DNA of 64,000 nt, taken from contig NZ_JGYW01000009.1 in assembly GCF_000741205.1 (NCBI RefSeq), positions 62,001-126,000 on the forward strand, given 5' to 3'. Source of the DNA: Bifidobacterium gallicum DSM 20093 = LMG 11596. Its GTDB lineage: Bacteria; Actinomycetota; Actinomycetes; Actinomycetales; Bifidobacteriaceae. Shown in pieces: positions 34,459 to 42,750 of this stretch. The notes under the pieces are model-generated. The model did no database searches. It worked only from the letters and a program-made list of their open reading frames with translations, and was not told the DNA's origin. The position numbers and the translations under genes are program-made. Every line of letters starts with the position of its first letter. The first letter of the stretch is position 1.

Positions 34459-35199
34459 ATGATCAAAGTTTCCGTCGTGGGCGCCAAGGGGCGCATGGGA
34501 TCGCACGTCGTCGAGGCCGTGAACGCGGCGGACGACATGGAACTGGCGCTGACACTGGATGCGGGTGATGACCTCACGCAGATCACACCCGTGAATACCG
34601 ATGTGGTCGTGGAGTTCACGGTGCCGTCGCAGTCGTTGAACAACGTGCTGACGCTCGTGGGGCAAGGTGTGGACGTGGTCGTCGGCACGACGGGCTGGAC
34701 CGAAGACAAGCTCAATCAGGTGCGTGAGGCCGTGGCCGCGCAGCAGTCAGTGTTCATTGCGCCGAATTTTGCGATTTCGGCTGTGCTGGCCGACTACTTC
34801 GCGCGTGTGGCCGCACCATATTTCGAGTCGGTGGAAGTGCTGGAAATGCATCATCCCGACAAAGTCGATGCACCATCGGGCACGGCAATCCACACAGCCC
34901 AAGGCATTGCGGCGTCACGCAAGGCTGCGGGGCTGGGCCCCGTGCCAGACAACACGCAGACCGATGGCGGCTCGCGCGGGCAGGTTGTTGACGGTATCCA
35001 TGTGCATGCCGTGCGGCTGCGCGGACTGAACGCACACGAGGAGGTGCTGTTCGGCAATGCAGGCGAGCAGCTCGTGTTGCGCGCCGACAGTTTTGACCGC
35101 ACCTCATTCATGCCGGGCGTGCTGCTGGCCGTGCGCAAGGTTGAATCAGGCGAGTTCCCCGGAGTGACGGTCGGGCTCGACAACTTCCTCGATCTGTGA
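34459..35199 (+). CDS. dapB: 4-hydroxy-tetrahydrodipicolinate reductase
   Basis: NAD(P)H-dependent second step after DapA in diaminopimelate/lysine synthesis. The 246-residue protein begins MIKVSVVGAKGRMGSHV with the dinucleotide loop. It has VEFTVPSQSLNN, GTTGW, the catalytic region EMHHPDKVDAPSGTA with the conserved His and Lys, and HAVRLRGLNAHEEVLFG. The start is the ATG after GAGGAGCAGACA. The frame runs open for 61 codons upstream through the repeats but without coding character. It converges with the MFS gene across a strong hairpin. Confidence 0.97.
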   Translation: MIKVSVVGAKGRMGSHVVEAVNAADDMELALTLDAGDDLTQITPVNTDVVVEFTVPSQSLNNVLTLVGQGVDVVVGTTGWTEDKLNQVREAVAAQQSVFIAPNFAISAVLADYFARVAAPYFESVEVLEMHHPDKVDAPSGTAIHTAQGIAASRKAAGLGPVPDNTQTDGGSRGQVVDGIHVHAVRLRGLNAHEEVLFGNAGEQLVLRADSFDRTSFMPGVLLAVRKVESGEFPGVTVGLDNFLDL

Positions 35200-35212
35200 A
35201 GGCGGCGCTGCA

Positions 35213-35263
35213 GTTTGCTGGCGTGACGTCGCGATGTAGTGACGCGGCGTCATGCCAGTAAAC
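35213..35263. terminator. Bidirectional terminator between dapB and the MFS gene
   Basis: CTGGCGTGACG (35218-35228) pairs with CGTCATGCCAG (35248-35258) with one G-U, extended inside by CGCG/CGCG and outside by GTTT/AAAC. The convergent position and stem length make it a good terminator for both genes. Confidence 0.75.
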
Positions 35264-35297
35264 CGCAGCAAACTATGGCGAACTGCAGGAAACCGCA

Positions 35298-36833
35298 TCA
35301 ATCTTGGCGCAGTGCCAAATCGGTGCGGTTTTTGTTGGCCACAATGATCCAGCCGATGATGGCGAACGGAATCGAAGCTGCCACGACAATCCAGGTGACC
35401 ATGACGCCCGAATAGGCGTCGAACTTGTCGACGACGATGCCGGCAACAATCGAGCCGAATGAGGAGCCCACGGCATTGGCCGTCGTCAGCCAAGACAAGC
35501 CTTCCGTAAGCTGCGAGTCGGGCACTGTGTCTTTGATAATCAGGTTGCCTGTGGCCAGCAATGGCGCCACCACCAAGCCCGCCAACAGTTCAGTGATACC
35601 CAACACAGCGAAGTTGTCCATCGTCAACCGCATGCCAACGAATCCCAAAGCCAGCAACGCCAAACAGATGACCATGCGGCGCCAATGCGAGCCGCGATGT
35701 GCGTGCGAACCGAACACGAGCGCGCCAATCAGCGAGCCGGCGGCCAGCATCGCAAGCTGCACGCCCAGGAACGCGTCCAGATGATGCAGTTCCATCCATG
35801 CAGTGATCGACACGTCGAACGCCGTGAAGCTCATGTTGAAAATCAGGAAGGTGAAGCAGAGCGGCAGAATGCCTACATACAGCAGCACGTTGCGCACCTG
35901 CTTGCGCGTGGCGGACTGTGATGGACGCGTGCGGCGTTGTGTGAAGAAGGTGTCGGCAGCCTTGTTGCCATCAAACTCGCCGCGTGCCAGACGCAACTCA
36001 GGGTCGTCGGCCGCAACGAGTTCAGGCGTGGCGACCACGGCATGCAACACCGGCGGCTGAGTGGAGCGCTGGGCGAAGAATATCGTGCCGCCGATGGCCG
36101 CGGCCGCCGTGGGCACAAACAGCTGACTGACGGGATGCACACCTGTGGCCAACGAGGCAGCCAAAATGGGGCCGAAAATGTAAATAACCTCGTCAACGGC
36201 GGCCTCAAATGCATACGCCGTATCGAGCAGGTCTTCATTGTCGGTGCGTTCGAGCAGATACGCCCACCGCGTGCGCACGAGCGCGCCGAACGAGAATTGC
36301 GTGCCACCCATGATGATTGCGAGTACGAACAGCAGTGGAATCGGCACACGCATCAGTGCCGCTATGGCGAACGCACACATCACCACGACTTGCACAGCCA
36401 GCACCACCGAACCCACGCGCCGTTGGCCGAAGCGGTCAAACAAGCGCGCATACAACGGTGTGACCGCCGCCACGGCCAAAATGTAGGCACCGCTCATGGC
36501 GCCGGCAACCGTCCAATTGTTATACAAATGGTTGAGCGCGAGCACAATGCCGAGGCTCATCATCGACAATGGCAAACGGGCCAATGCGGCTGAAGCGCTA
36601 AACGCTTTGGCGCCGGGCAACGCGAACATGCGCGCATACGGCGACTTGGCATGCGGCGACGGCTGCCTCCGCTGCGGTGGTTGCGACTGCTGACGTGGCT
36701 GCGACGGCTGTTGTTGTTGCCGCGGCTGCGGCTGCTGCTGTCGTTGTTGCGACGGCTGTCGGTCCTGTTGCCGGGATTGTTGCTGTTGCGGCTGCTGTTG
36801 TGACCGCCTAGTGATGGACAGTGAAGCGTTCAT
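35298..36833 (-). CDS. Major facilitator superfamily transporter with Gln/Pro-rich N-terminus
   Basis: Membrane transporter with about twelve hydrophobic segments from residue 75 on (for example MSLGIVLALNHLYNNWTVAG) and the MFS loop-2/3 motif seen as ARLFDRFGQRRVGS. A large hydrophilic central loop lies near residues 270-310. The first 62 residues are almost only Gln, Pro, Arg and Ser in (CAG/CAA) runs, something I do not know from bacterial MFS proteins. GGAGG lies about ten bases before the first ATG, so the tract is probably translated. A start at MFALPGAKAFSAS (residue 69) would give a normal MFS length. Substrate unknown; drug or metabolite efflux is the usual role. Its upstream region is the 53-bp repeat array. 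Confidence 0.88.
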   Translation of the reverse strand: MNASLSITRRSQQQPQQQQSRQQDRQPSQQRQQQPQPRQQQQPSQPRQQSQPPQRRQPSPHAKSPYARMFALPGAKAFSASAALARLPLSMMSLGIVLALNHLYNNWTVAGAMSGAYILAVAAVTPLYARLFDRFGQRRVGSVVLAVQVVVMCAFAIAALMRVPIPLLFVLAIIMGGTQFSFGALVRTRWAYLLERTDNEDLLDTAYAFEAAVDEVIYIFGPILAASLATGVHPVSQLFVPTAAAAIGGTIFFAQRSTQPPVLHAVVATPELVAADDPELRLARGEFDGNKAADTFFTQRRTRPSQSATRKQVRNVLLYVGILPLCFTFLIFNMSFTAFDVSITAWMELHHLDAFLGVQLAMLAAGSLIGALVFGSHAHRGSHWRRMVICLALLALGFVGMRLTMDNFAVLGITELLAGLVVAPLLATGNLIIKDTVPDSQLTEGLSWLTTANAVGSSFGSIVAGIVVDKFDAYSGVMVTWIVVAASIPFAIIGWIIVANKNRTDLALRQD

Positions 36834-36906
36834 GCGGTGTAATCCTCCAGAACGCTACCCTACTCGGCCGCGCCGCATCGCGCTCCGCCTCACGCACGCA
36901 GCCGAA

Positions 36907-37265
36907 TACCTCAAACTGCATCTTTCCGTACCAGCCTGGTCAGGAAAACCGCACTTTCCAGCCCAAAACTGCATCTCCGCTTACCAGCCTGGTCAGGGAA
37001 ACTACCCTTCGCGTCCCAAAACTGCATCCTCGCTTACCAGCGTGGTCAGGATAGATACATTTCCGGTCACAAAACCGCATCTCCGTTTACCAGCGTGGTC
37101 AGGGGGGTTACGGTTTCTAGTTCAAACTGCACCTTTCCGTACCAGCCTGGTCAGGAAAGTTACCCTTCCCAGCCCAAAACTGCATCTCTCCGTACCAGCC
37201 TGGTCAGGAGGGTTACGGTTTCTAGTTCAAACTGCATCTCCGTTTACCAGCCTGGTCAGGGAAAC
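36907..37265. repeat. Array of seven 53-bp tandem repeats with a palindromic core
   Basis: The core TACCAGCCTGGTCAGG (once or twice with CG in the centre) recurs at 36930, 36983, 37036, 37089, 37141, 37194 and 37246 (positions of ACCAG), a spacing of 52-53 bases. Each core contains the dyad ACCAG-N-CTGGT and is preceded by a conserved AAACTGCATCTCCG-like stretch. The 20-base intervals vary but are related; two are nearly identical (about 37105-37124 and 37209-37228). The array fills the gap between the GNAT terminator and the MFS start, so it forms the MFS upstream region. It is not a CRISPR array: the intervals are homologous and no cas genes are nearby. Confidence 0.9.
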
Positions 37266-37276
37266 TACAGTTGGGC

Positions 37277-37319
37277 AAACAAAACGGCCTCGCAGTACCG
37301 GACGGGTACGGCGAGGCCG
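37277..37319 (-). terminator. Rho-independent terminator of the GNAT gene
   Basis: CGGCCTCGC (37285-37293) pairs with GCGAGGCCG (37311-37319), extended by GTACC/GGTAC, and is followed on the minus strand by TTTTGTTT. This is a classic intrinsic terminator 47 bases after the GNAT stop. Confidence 0.87.
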
Positions 37320-37365
37320 CGAGTTGGGCTCGGTGCACATCACCTCAGCGTCGCTGGTGGGCGGC

Positions 37366-38328
37366 TCAGACCAGGCGCACGGTTCCCATGTAGATATATT
37401 GGTCGTCGGTGAGCGTCACGGCTCCTGGAGCTAAATCACCGGCCGCGCCCAGACCGTCAGCCGCGCCCGCGCCCGCGTCACCAGCCGCGTCCGCGCCACC
37501 AGACACGCCCGTATCCCCCGCAGCAGCATCCCCCGCAGCAGCATCCCCCGCAACCGCCTCGGCCTGCGCCTCCAGCCGCGCGATCTGCTGGTCGGTCAGA
37601 TTGACCGGATATGGATCGCTGTCGTCATCTTCCGGATGGTCGGCATGTAGGCGCTGCGCCACGCGTTGCAGGCCCTTATGGTCGTAGAAGCTGTAGTCGC
37701 ATGACGAATCGGTATGCAGGAAGAACGCCGTCACGCCCTCTGCGGCCAGGCTCTCGAGCATCTGCCGCCACAACGCGCCACCCACGCCCATGCCGCGCGT
37801 ATCTGGGTTGACCATGAACAGTTCCAGCTCGGCTTGCGTATCTTCACGCACGAGGCATTCGTCCTCAAGCTCGCGCTCCTGGGCAAAGAACTCCTGCAAT
37901 TGCGCGAGTTTGCGCTGGCCTTTGGGTGATGTGCGCATCAACGCTTCGGTCAGTTCCAACGCTTCGCGCGCTTGCGTGAACAGTTGCGGTTGACCCACCA
38001 CACGCGTCAACGTCAGCCCCGCAAACTCGCCATTGGGGGTACGTCCGATCGTGCCTTGCGTCGCCAGATCGAGATAGTGCAACGTCAGATATCGTGACGC
38101 CAACGCCGCCATCGGCGTGCCAACGATAGCCGGATCAGTGATCGGCCATGTGCGGTCGAATCCCGTGATGACGTCTTCCACATCATCCCACTGCACGGGC
38201 GCATACTGCACCATTTCGGGCCGCACGCTCGCTTTGGCGAGCGCCGCGATCCCGCCACGCCCGTTACGCACCTCTCCCCTTTGCCGATTTTTTGCACCAT
38301 CTTGCATGCCGGCTTGTTCTGCACTCAT
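37366..38328 (-). CDS. GNAT-family N-acetyltransferase with Ala/Gly/Asp-rich insert
   Basis: Acetyl-CoA-dependent acyltransferase. The acetyl-CoA loop is visible in NPDTRGMGVGGALWRQML, followed by VTAFFLHTDSSCDYSFYDHKGLQRV, which matches the GNAT beta5/alpha4 end. Between this and the last strand (YIYMGTVRLV) lies an insert of about 60 residues built from AGDAAAGD-like repeats, encoded by a GC-rich repetitive tract (about 37430-37560). The start is the ATG after CTAGGAGGAACGCGT, a strong ribosome site; the frame is open eight codons further upstream. The acceptor substrate cannot be told. The strong terminator after it isolates it from the MFS gene. Confidence 0.85.
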   Translation of the reverse strand: MSAEQAGMQDGAKNRQRGEVRNGRGGIAALAKASVRPEMVQYAPVQWDDVEDVITGFDRTWPITDPAIVGTPMAALASRYLTLHYLDLATQGTIGRTPNGEFAGLTLTRVVGQPQLFTQAREALELTEALMRTSPKGQRKLAQLQEFFAQERELEDECLVREDTQAELELFMVNPDTRGMGVGGALWRQMLESLAAEGVTAFFLHTDSSCDYSFYDHKGLQRVAQRLHADHPEDDDSDPYPVNLTDQQIARLEAQAEAVAGDAAAGDAAAGDTGVSGGADAAGDAGAGAADGLGAAGDLAPGAVTLTDDQYIYMGTVRLV

Positions 38329-38525
38329 ACGCGTTCCTCCTAGCTGCCACACTACTCGACCCGCGCCTGTGCCGTCCGACAGTCACGCACGCAGCCGAAC
38401 GTTCGGTCGCCTGCCAGCCCGGTTGTCACGCGGTTCCGTGTCTGCCGCCTGGGTATCTACCGAGGTCCCGGTTTCCGCTGGATTTCTAGCGTCACACGTG
38501 TCCCCGGTTCACCCCAATTTCCGCG

Positions 38526-41500
38526 TCACTCGTCGTCGCCGTCCACGCCTTGGGGAATGCCTTCGCGCAGTTCGTTGAGAATCTGCTGTTCGCTCTTGGG
38601 TTCGGCCGTGAGCGAGCGCCGGTTTTCGTCGGCTTCACTCACGTAGTAGAGCGTGGCATCGATGCGTTCAATCGGGATGTCTTGTGCGCGGGACCACAAC
38701 AGCCGGTAAAAGTCAAGTTGTCGTAGTTTCTCTTGCACGTCCTCGGGTTTGACTGGTCGCCTGCCGGTTTTCCAGTCGACAATCGTGAAGCTATGTTCGG
38801 TATCGGAGCCGTCCAACCGTCCGCGGAAAATCGCGTCAATTTTGCCTGGCATGATTGCCAGTTCGTTTGCCGCGCCGTCCGTCTCGGATTCGCCCGCCGA
38901 TTTGGGCACGGCCATGACGACGCTTTGTTCGGCGGCTTCCAGTTGGCGCGCCGCCCATGGTGATTCGACGATGCGCTGCTGCCAGGTGAGCATGTCTCGT
39001 TCGGCTTGCAACGCTTTGGCCGTGTCCTTGTGATCTTCCAGACTGTCGGCTTCCAACTGCTGTTCGCGCATGTCGAGATTGCGCATCGCTTCGTGCATGT
39101 CGTTGATCATTGCGGCTTGCGATTCGAGCGTTTCGCCGCTTCCGGCTTTGAGGAACCGTTCGGCCCAGTTGTGTAGCCGCGTGCCGGCTTGTGCCGCGCT
39201 CGACGACGACACGTATGGGATTGGCCGCACGAGCGAGCGCGCAAATTCCAACCGTTCAGCTTCGTTATCATGTCCCGCGTAATGCTGCAACGTCGTCACG
39301 GTCAGGCGTTTCGTGCGCAGCACGGCTTGGGCTTTGCGCAGGATTTCCTTGTTGAGTTGCGCGCCGCGCAGTACGGCGGCCGCGCTCAGGTCAACGTCGT
39401 GCAAGATTTTCTGCGCTTGTGCCTGCAGCGTAGGCTGTGTTGCTTCTTTTGATTCCTGTGGTTGCGCCATACCCGCCGCAGCCACCCCGTCGCCACCCTG
39501 CGTATCGGCATCATGCAGCGTGGCCATGGCTTCGCGTACGAGTTGTGCCGAATGGGCGAGACGCTGGGCCAACGCGGGGCTCAACTGTGTCGGGAATGGC
39601 AGTGTGCCGGCCGTGTCATCATCGGTTAGCGGCGCATTCCAAGCGTCCCCGACCACGACGTTTTCCCACGTTTGCGCGTCATCGCCCACAAAGAATCCTT
39701 GGGGCAGGTCGAATCCGAGGCCTTGCGGCGTGCGCAGCGTCTGGCCGCCTGCCGCGTCTTCGGCTGTGGCTGTCTCATGAAGGTTCGTTGGTGTGGACGC
39801 CCAATCCTGCTGGTTTGCATGATGGTAGGTCAGCACGTCCTCCACTTCGGCAAAGAAGTTGGAAACGGATTTGCCGCGTTCGTCGCCACTGAGCAGTGTT
39901 TCGTCACGCGTCAGTGCTGTGGGCAATGTGCTGGCCGTGAGCAATACGGCTTTCTTCGCGCGTGTGATGGCCACATACATCAGGCGTCGTTCGTCGGCGT
40001 GGTGGCGCCGGCCGTATTCTTCGAGTTGCGTCAAATACCAATTGTTCGCGTCGTCCGCATCGCCCTGCGCTTGCGCCATGGCCGAACGTGATTGGCGTAA
40101 TGAGCCTTTGAGCTCGTCATCCAATGTTTCCAACGCATCCAAGCGGCGCAATGCGGCCAACGGGTCCACAGCGCCCGTCTCTTCGTCATCGCTGGAACCG
40201 TCCGCCGCATCATGCGGGAATTGCGGCAAAATGCCCGCGTCCACGCGCACGGGCACCGGCACGGCTTGCGGCATTGTCAGCCAGGTGTCGGCGGTTTCCT
40301 GATATTCGGGCGGCTGCCACATGGGCGCGTCTTCGACGGCACCCGAGCCTGGCGCATGGGTTTGGCCAAACAGTGTGTCTGGCGTTTCGATCTTCAAATG
40401 TTCGCCGACATTGCTTGGGAACGTGTTGGCTTCAAGGCTTGGGATCACGACGGCATCCCATTCCAAACCTTTGGACTGGTGGATCGTCATCAGCACCACG
40501 TCGCATACGGCATCCACGCCTTGTGCGGTTTCCTCTTGCGCGTCCTTGAGCGATTCCACCCAGGCGAGGAACCCGCGCAATGACACGGATTGGTCGTTGG
40601 AAATCTCCTGCACATACGTGCTCACCAAGTTGTGCAGCGACCGCAATGGTGATTGGACGCTGGCCGCATGCTCATCACGACCTTGCAAACCGGCCGCCAC
40701 AAGCATGTCGATGTCAAGGTTCAACGCTTCACTTGCCGCACGGATCGCCTCATCAAGCGGCCCGTAAAGCGAGGCTTTGACGGCCTGCAATGCTTGCGCG
40801 GCTGAGAGCAACGATGCGCGTCCCTGCTCACTGATGTCGGTGGTTGTGAGCAATTGCGCCAAATCGTCGTGCAGCAACGTGTCGACGAGGAACACGCTGT
40901 TGGGCAGTTTATTGCGATACTCGCGTACCGCGGCTTTTTGATCGCGCAACGCCGTCGCGGCAATCGCCGCGTCAAGGTCGTCACCTTTGCCCGAGGGCTT
41001 CACCACGCCTGTTTCGCAGAGCAGCCGATAACGTTGCTGCATGTTCAACTGTTCAGCCAATTTGGCGAACGCCGCCAAGTCATGCGCGTTCACATGGTAA
41101 CGGGCCGTGGCCAGCAAGCGCAGCATGTGGGCCGCGTCGGCATGGTCGCTGGCCGCATGCAGCAACGCGAGCACATCACGCACTTCAGCACGGTCAAGCA
41201 ATGCCGATTTGCCGACGACTTGCACACTCAACCCTGCGGATTCCAGCGCCGCACGATATTCATCCATATGCGTTTTGGACCTAAACAGCAGTGCCACATG
41301 CGGCGCTTGGGCGTCCACTCCCATCTCAGGGTCCACGCTGCCGTACTTGCGTTGCGCTTCATGCACAAACCGCACAATGCCATCAATCTCTTCACCGCGC
41401 GTCACATAGTGCTGCATGCCAATCACGCCACGATCCGCTGTGGCCATTGTGGTCAGTTCAGGCACATCCACTTCGCGCATCGGCGAACTGCTGCGACGTT

Positions 41501-42746
41501 TGGGCGCTTTACGCAACGACATGGTCAACGCGTTCGCCGCTTCAAGCACGAGCTTCGCGTTGCGTCGCGTCATCGTGATCGGCAGCGGCGCATAAGTAGG
41601 CGGCAAGCCAAAATCACGTTGGAACATGCGAAATGCGCCGGGACTGGCTCCTCGCCATGCGTAAATCGATTGGAACGGGTCACCCACGGCTCCCACCGCC
41701 GATGTGCCCGCGGGTTGCATACCGGCTTCATCGGCATGGGTGGGCGTGGAGTCGGGATGGAACAACGCGGCCAACAGTGACGCCTGCGTTGTGGACGTGT
41801 CTTGGTATTCGTCCAACAGCACATGCGTGTAACGACGGCGATACTGTTCACCGATCGACGGGAATTGCGTGACGAGCTGGTAGGCGGCGATTGTGAAATC
41901 GCCAAACTCGGCCATATGACGCTGCTGTTTGGCTTGCGCATACAGCTGCACCAACGACAACAGCGTCTCGCGTTTGCGTGTCACCTCACGCAAATCCATG
42001 GCGGTTTGCAACGCCTTCTGCTCGCCAATCAGTTCGTTTTCAGCATTGATTTGCGCGACTTTTTCGGCATACTGCTGGTCGGTCTGTTTTTTGGTGCGCT
42101 TGGGCACGCTTTTGAAATTGGGGATTTTCTCAGGCAGTTCGCGCTCGCCGATCAGTTCATCGAGCAGGTCAAGGAACGCCTGGTCCCATTCATGCACGCG
42201 TTGCACGGCTTGGTCAAAGGTATGGCAATCGCCGCCAATCATCGAACTGGCAATATTGTTGGACAGCGCATACACGTCGTTCACCATCGTCGAGAACGAA
42301 CCATAATCTTTCGACGCTTCAAGCACCTGTTGCATGTTCGCGTCCACAACGTCGCTAATCAGCTGGTGTGCGCCAGCTTCACTCAACGGTTGCACGTTCT
42401 GGTCAAACCCGACGAGCAACCCGTATCGACGCACGATGCCTTGGAAAAACGCATCATAGGTCAACACTTCGGGCTTCATGAACCGTGCGGCGTTCGATGT
42501 ATCATCCGCATGCAACGACTTCGTATACGCGCTCGTGACGCGTTGCAACAGCTCGCTGGCCGCTTTGCGTGTGAATGTCAAGCCCAGAATATGCTGCGGC
42601 GGCACGCCTTGGTCAATCAGATGGATGATGCGTTCGGTCATCGTATAGGTTTTGCCCGAACCTGCGCCAGCCACCACCAGGAACGTGTCGTCATGAGGCG
42701 CTTCAATAATCGCGGCCTGCTCCGCCGTCGGTGTTTTCTTGACCAT
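38526..42746 (-). CDS. UvrD-like helicase fused to PD-(D/E)XK nuclease (AdnB-like)
   Basis: Large helicase-nuclease, probably the leading motor of an AdnAB/AddAB-type double-strand-break resection machine. Motifs in order: Walker A VVAGAGSGKTYTM, motif II VLLDEYQDTS, motif III GDPFQSIYAWRGA, motif V MTIHQSKGLEWDAVVIPSL and motif VI RRLMYVAITRAKKAV. All are intact. The C-terminal nuclease has GTRLHNWAERFL, PGKIDAIFRG and FTIVDWKTGRRPVKPED, the D-x-D-x-K pattern. At 1406 residues it is about 300 longer than mycobacterial AdnB. The start lies 4 bases after the stop of the upstream helicase-nuclease gene, so the pair is one operon. AddA is the alternative name; the tandem dual-nuclease arrangement favours AdnAB. 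Confidence 0.88.
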   Translation of the reverse strand: MVKKTPTAEQAAIIEAPHDDTFLVVAGAGSGKTYTMTERIIHLIDQGVPPQHILGLTFTRKAASELLQRVTSAYTKSLHADDTSNAARFMKPEVLTYDAFFQGIVRRYGLLVGFDQNVQPLSEAGAHQLISDVVDANMQQVLEASKDYGSFSTMVNDVYALSNNIASSMIGGDCHTFDQAVQRVHEWDQAFLDLLDELIGERELPEKIPNFKSVPKRTKKQTDQQYAEKVAQINAENELIGEQKALQTAMDLREVTRKRETLLSLVQLYAQAKQQRHMAEFGDFTIAAYQLVTQFPSIGEQYRRRYTHVLLDEYQDTSTTQASLLAALFHPDSTPTHADEAGMQPAGTSAVGAVGDPFQSIYAWRGASPGAFRMFQRDFGLPPTYAPLPITMTRRNAKLVLEAANALTMSLRKAPKRRSSSPMREVDVPELTTMATADRGVIGMQHYVTRGEEIDGIVRFVHEAQRKYGSVDPEMGVDAQAPHVALLFRSKTHMDEYRAALESAGLSVQVVGKSALLDRAEVRDVLALLHAASDHADAAHMLRLLATARYHVNAHDLAAFAKLAEQLNMQQRYRLLCETGVVKPSGKGDDLDAAIAATALRDQKAAVREYRNKLPNSVFLVDTLLHDDLAQLLTTTDISEQGRASLLSAAQALQAVKASLYGPLDEAIRAASEALNLDIDMLVAAGLQGRDEHAASVQSPLRSLHNLVSTYVQEISNDQSVSLRGFLAWVESLKDAQEETAQGVDAVCDVVLMTIHQSKGLEWDAVVIPSLEANTFPSNVGEHLKIETPDTLFGQTHAPGSGAVEDAPMWQPPEYQETADTWLTMPQAVPVPVRVDAGILPQFPHDAADGSSDDEETGAVDPLAALRRLDALETLDDELKGSLRQSRSAMAQAQGDADDANNWYLTQLEEYGRRHHADERRLMYVAITRAKKAVLLTASTLPTALTRDETLLSGDERGKSVSNFFAEVEDVLTYHHANQQDWASTPTNLHETATAEDAAGGQTLRTPQGLGFDLPQGFFVGDDAQTWENVVVGDAWNAPLTDDDTAGTLPFPTQLSPALAQRLAHSAQLVREAMATLHDADTQGGDGVAAAGMAQPQESKEATQPTLQAQAQKILHDVDLSAAAVLRGAQLNKEILRKAQAVLRTKRLTVTTLQHYAGHDNEAERLEFARSLVRPIPYVSSSSAAQAGTRLHNWAERFLKAGSGETLESQAAMINDMHEAMRNLDMREQQLEADSLEDHKDTAKALQAERDMLTWQQRIVESPWAARQLEAAEQSVVMAVPKSAGESETDGAANELAIMPGKIDAIFRGRLDGSDTEHSFTIVDWKTGRRPVKPEDVQEKLRQLDFYRLLWSRAQDIPIERIDATLYYVSEADENRRSLTAEPKSEQQILNELREGIPQGVDGDDE

Positions 42747-42750
42747 CGTT

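Noticed and set aside
36907-37265. CRISPR array with about 32-bp repeats and 20-bp spacers
   Set aside because: The intervals are related to each other (two almost identical), repeats vary, and no cas gene is present; it is a diverged tandem repeat.
36811-37434. Plus-strand frames of about 77-207 codons across the 53-bp repeats
   Set aside because: The encoded protein is a translation of the repeats in changing frames (period not divisible by three) with no start signals.
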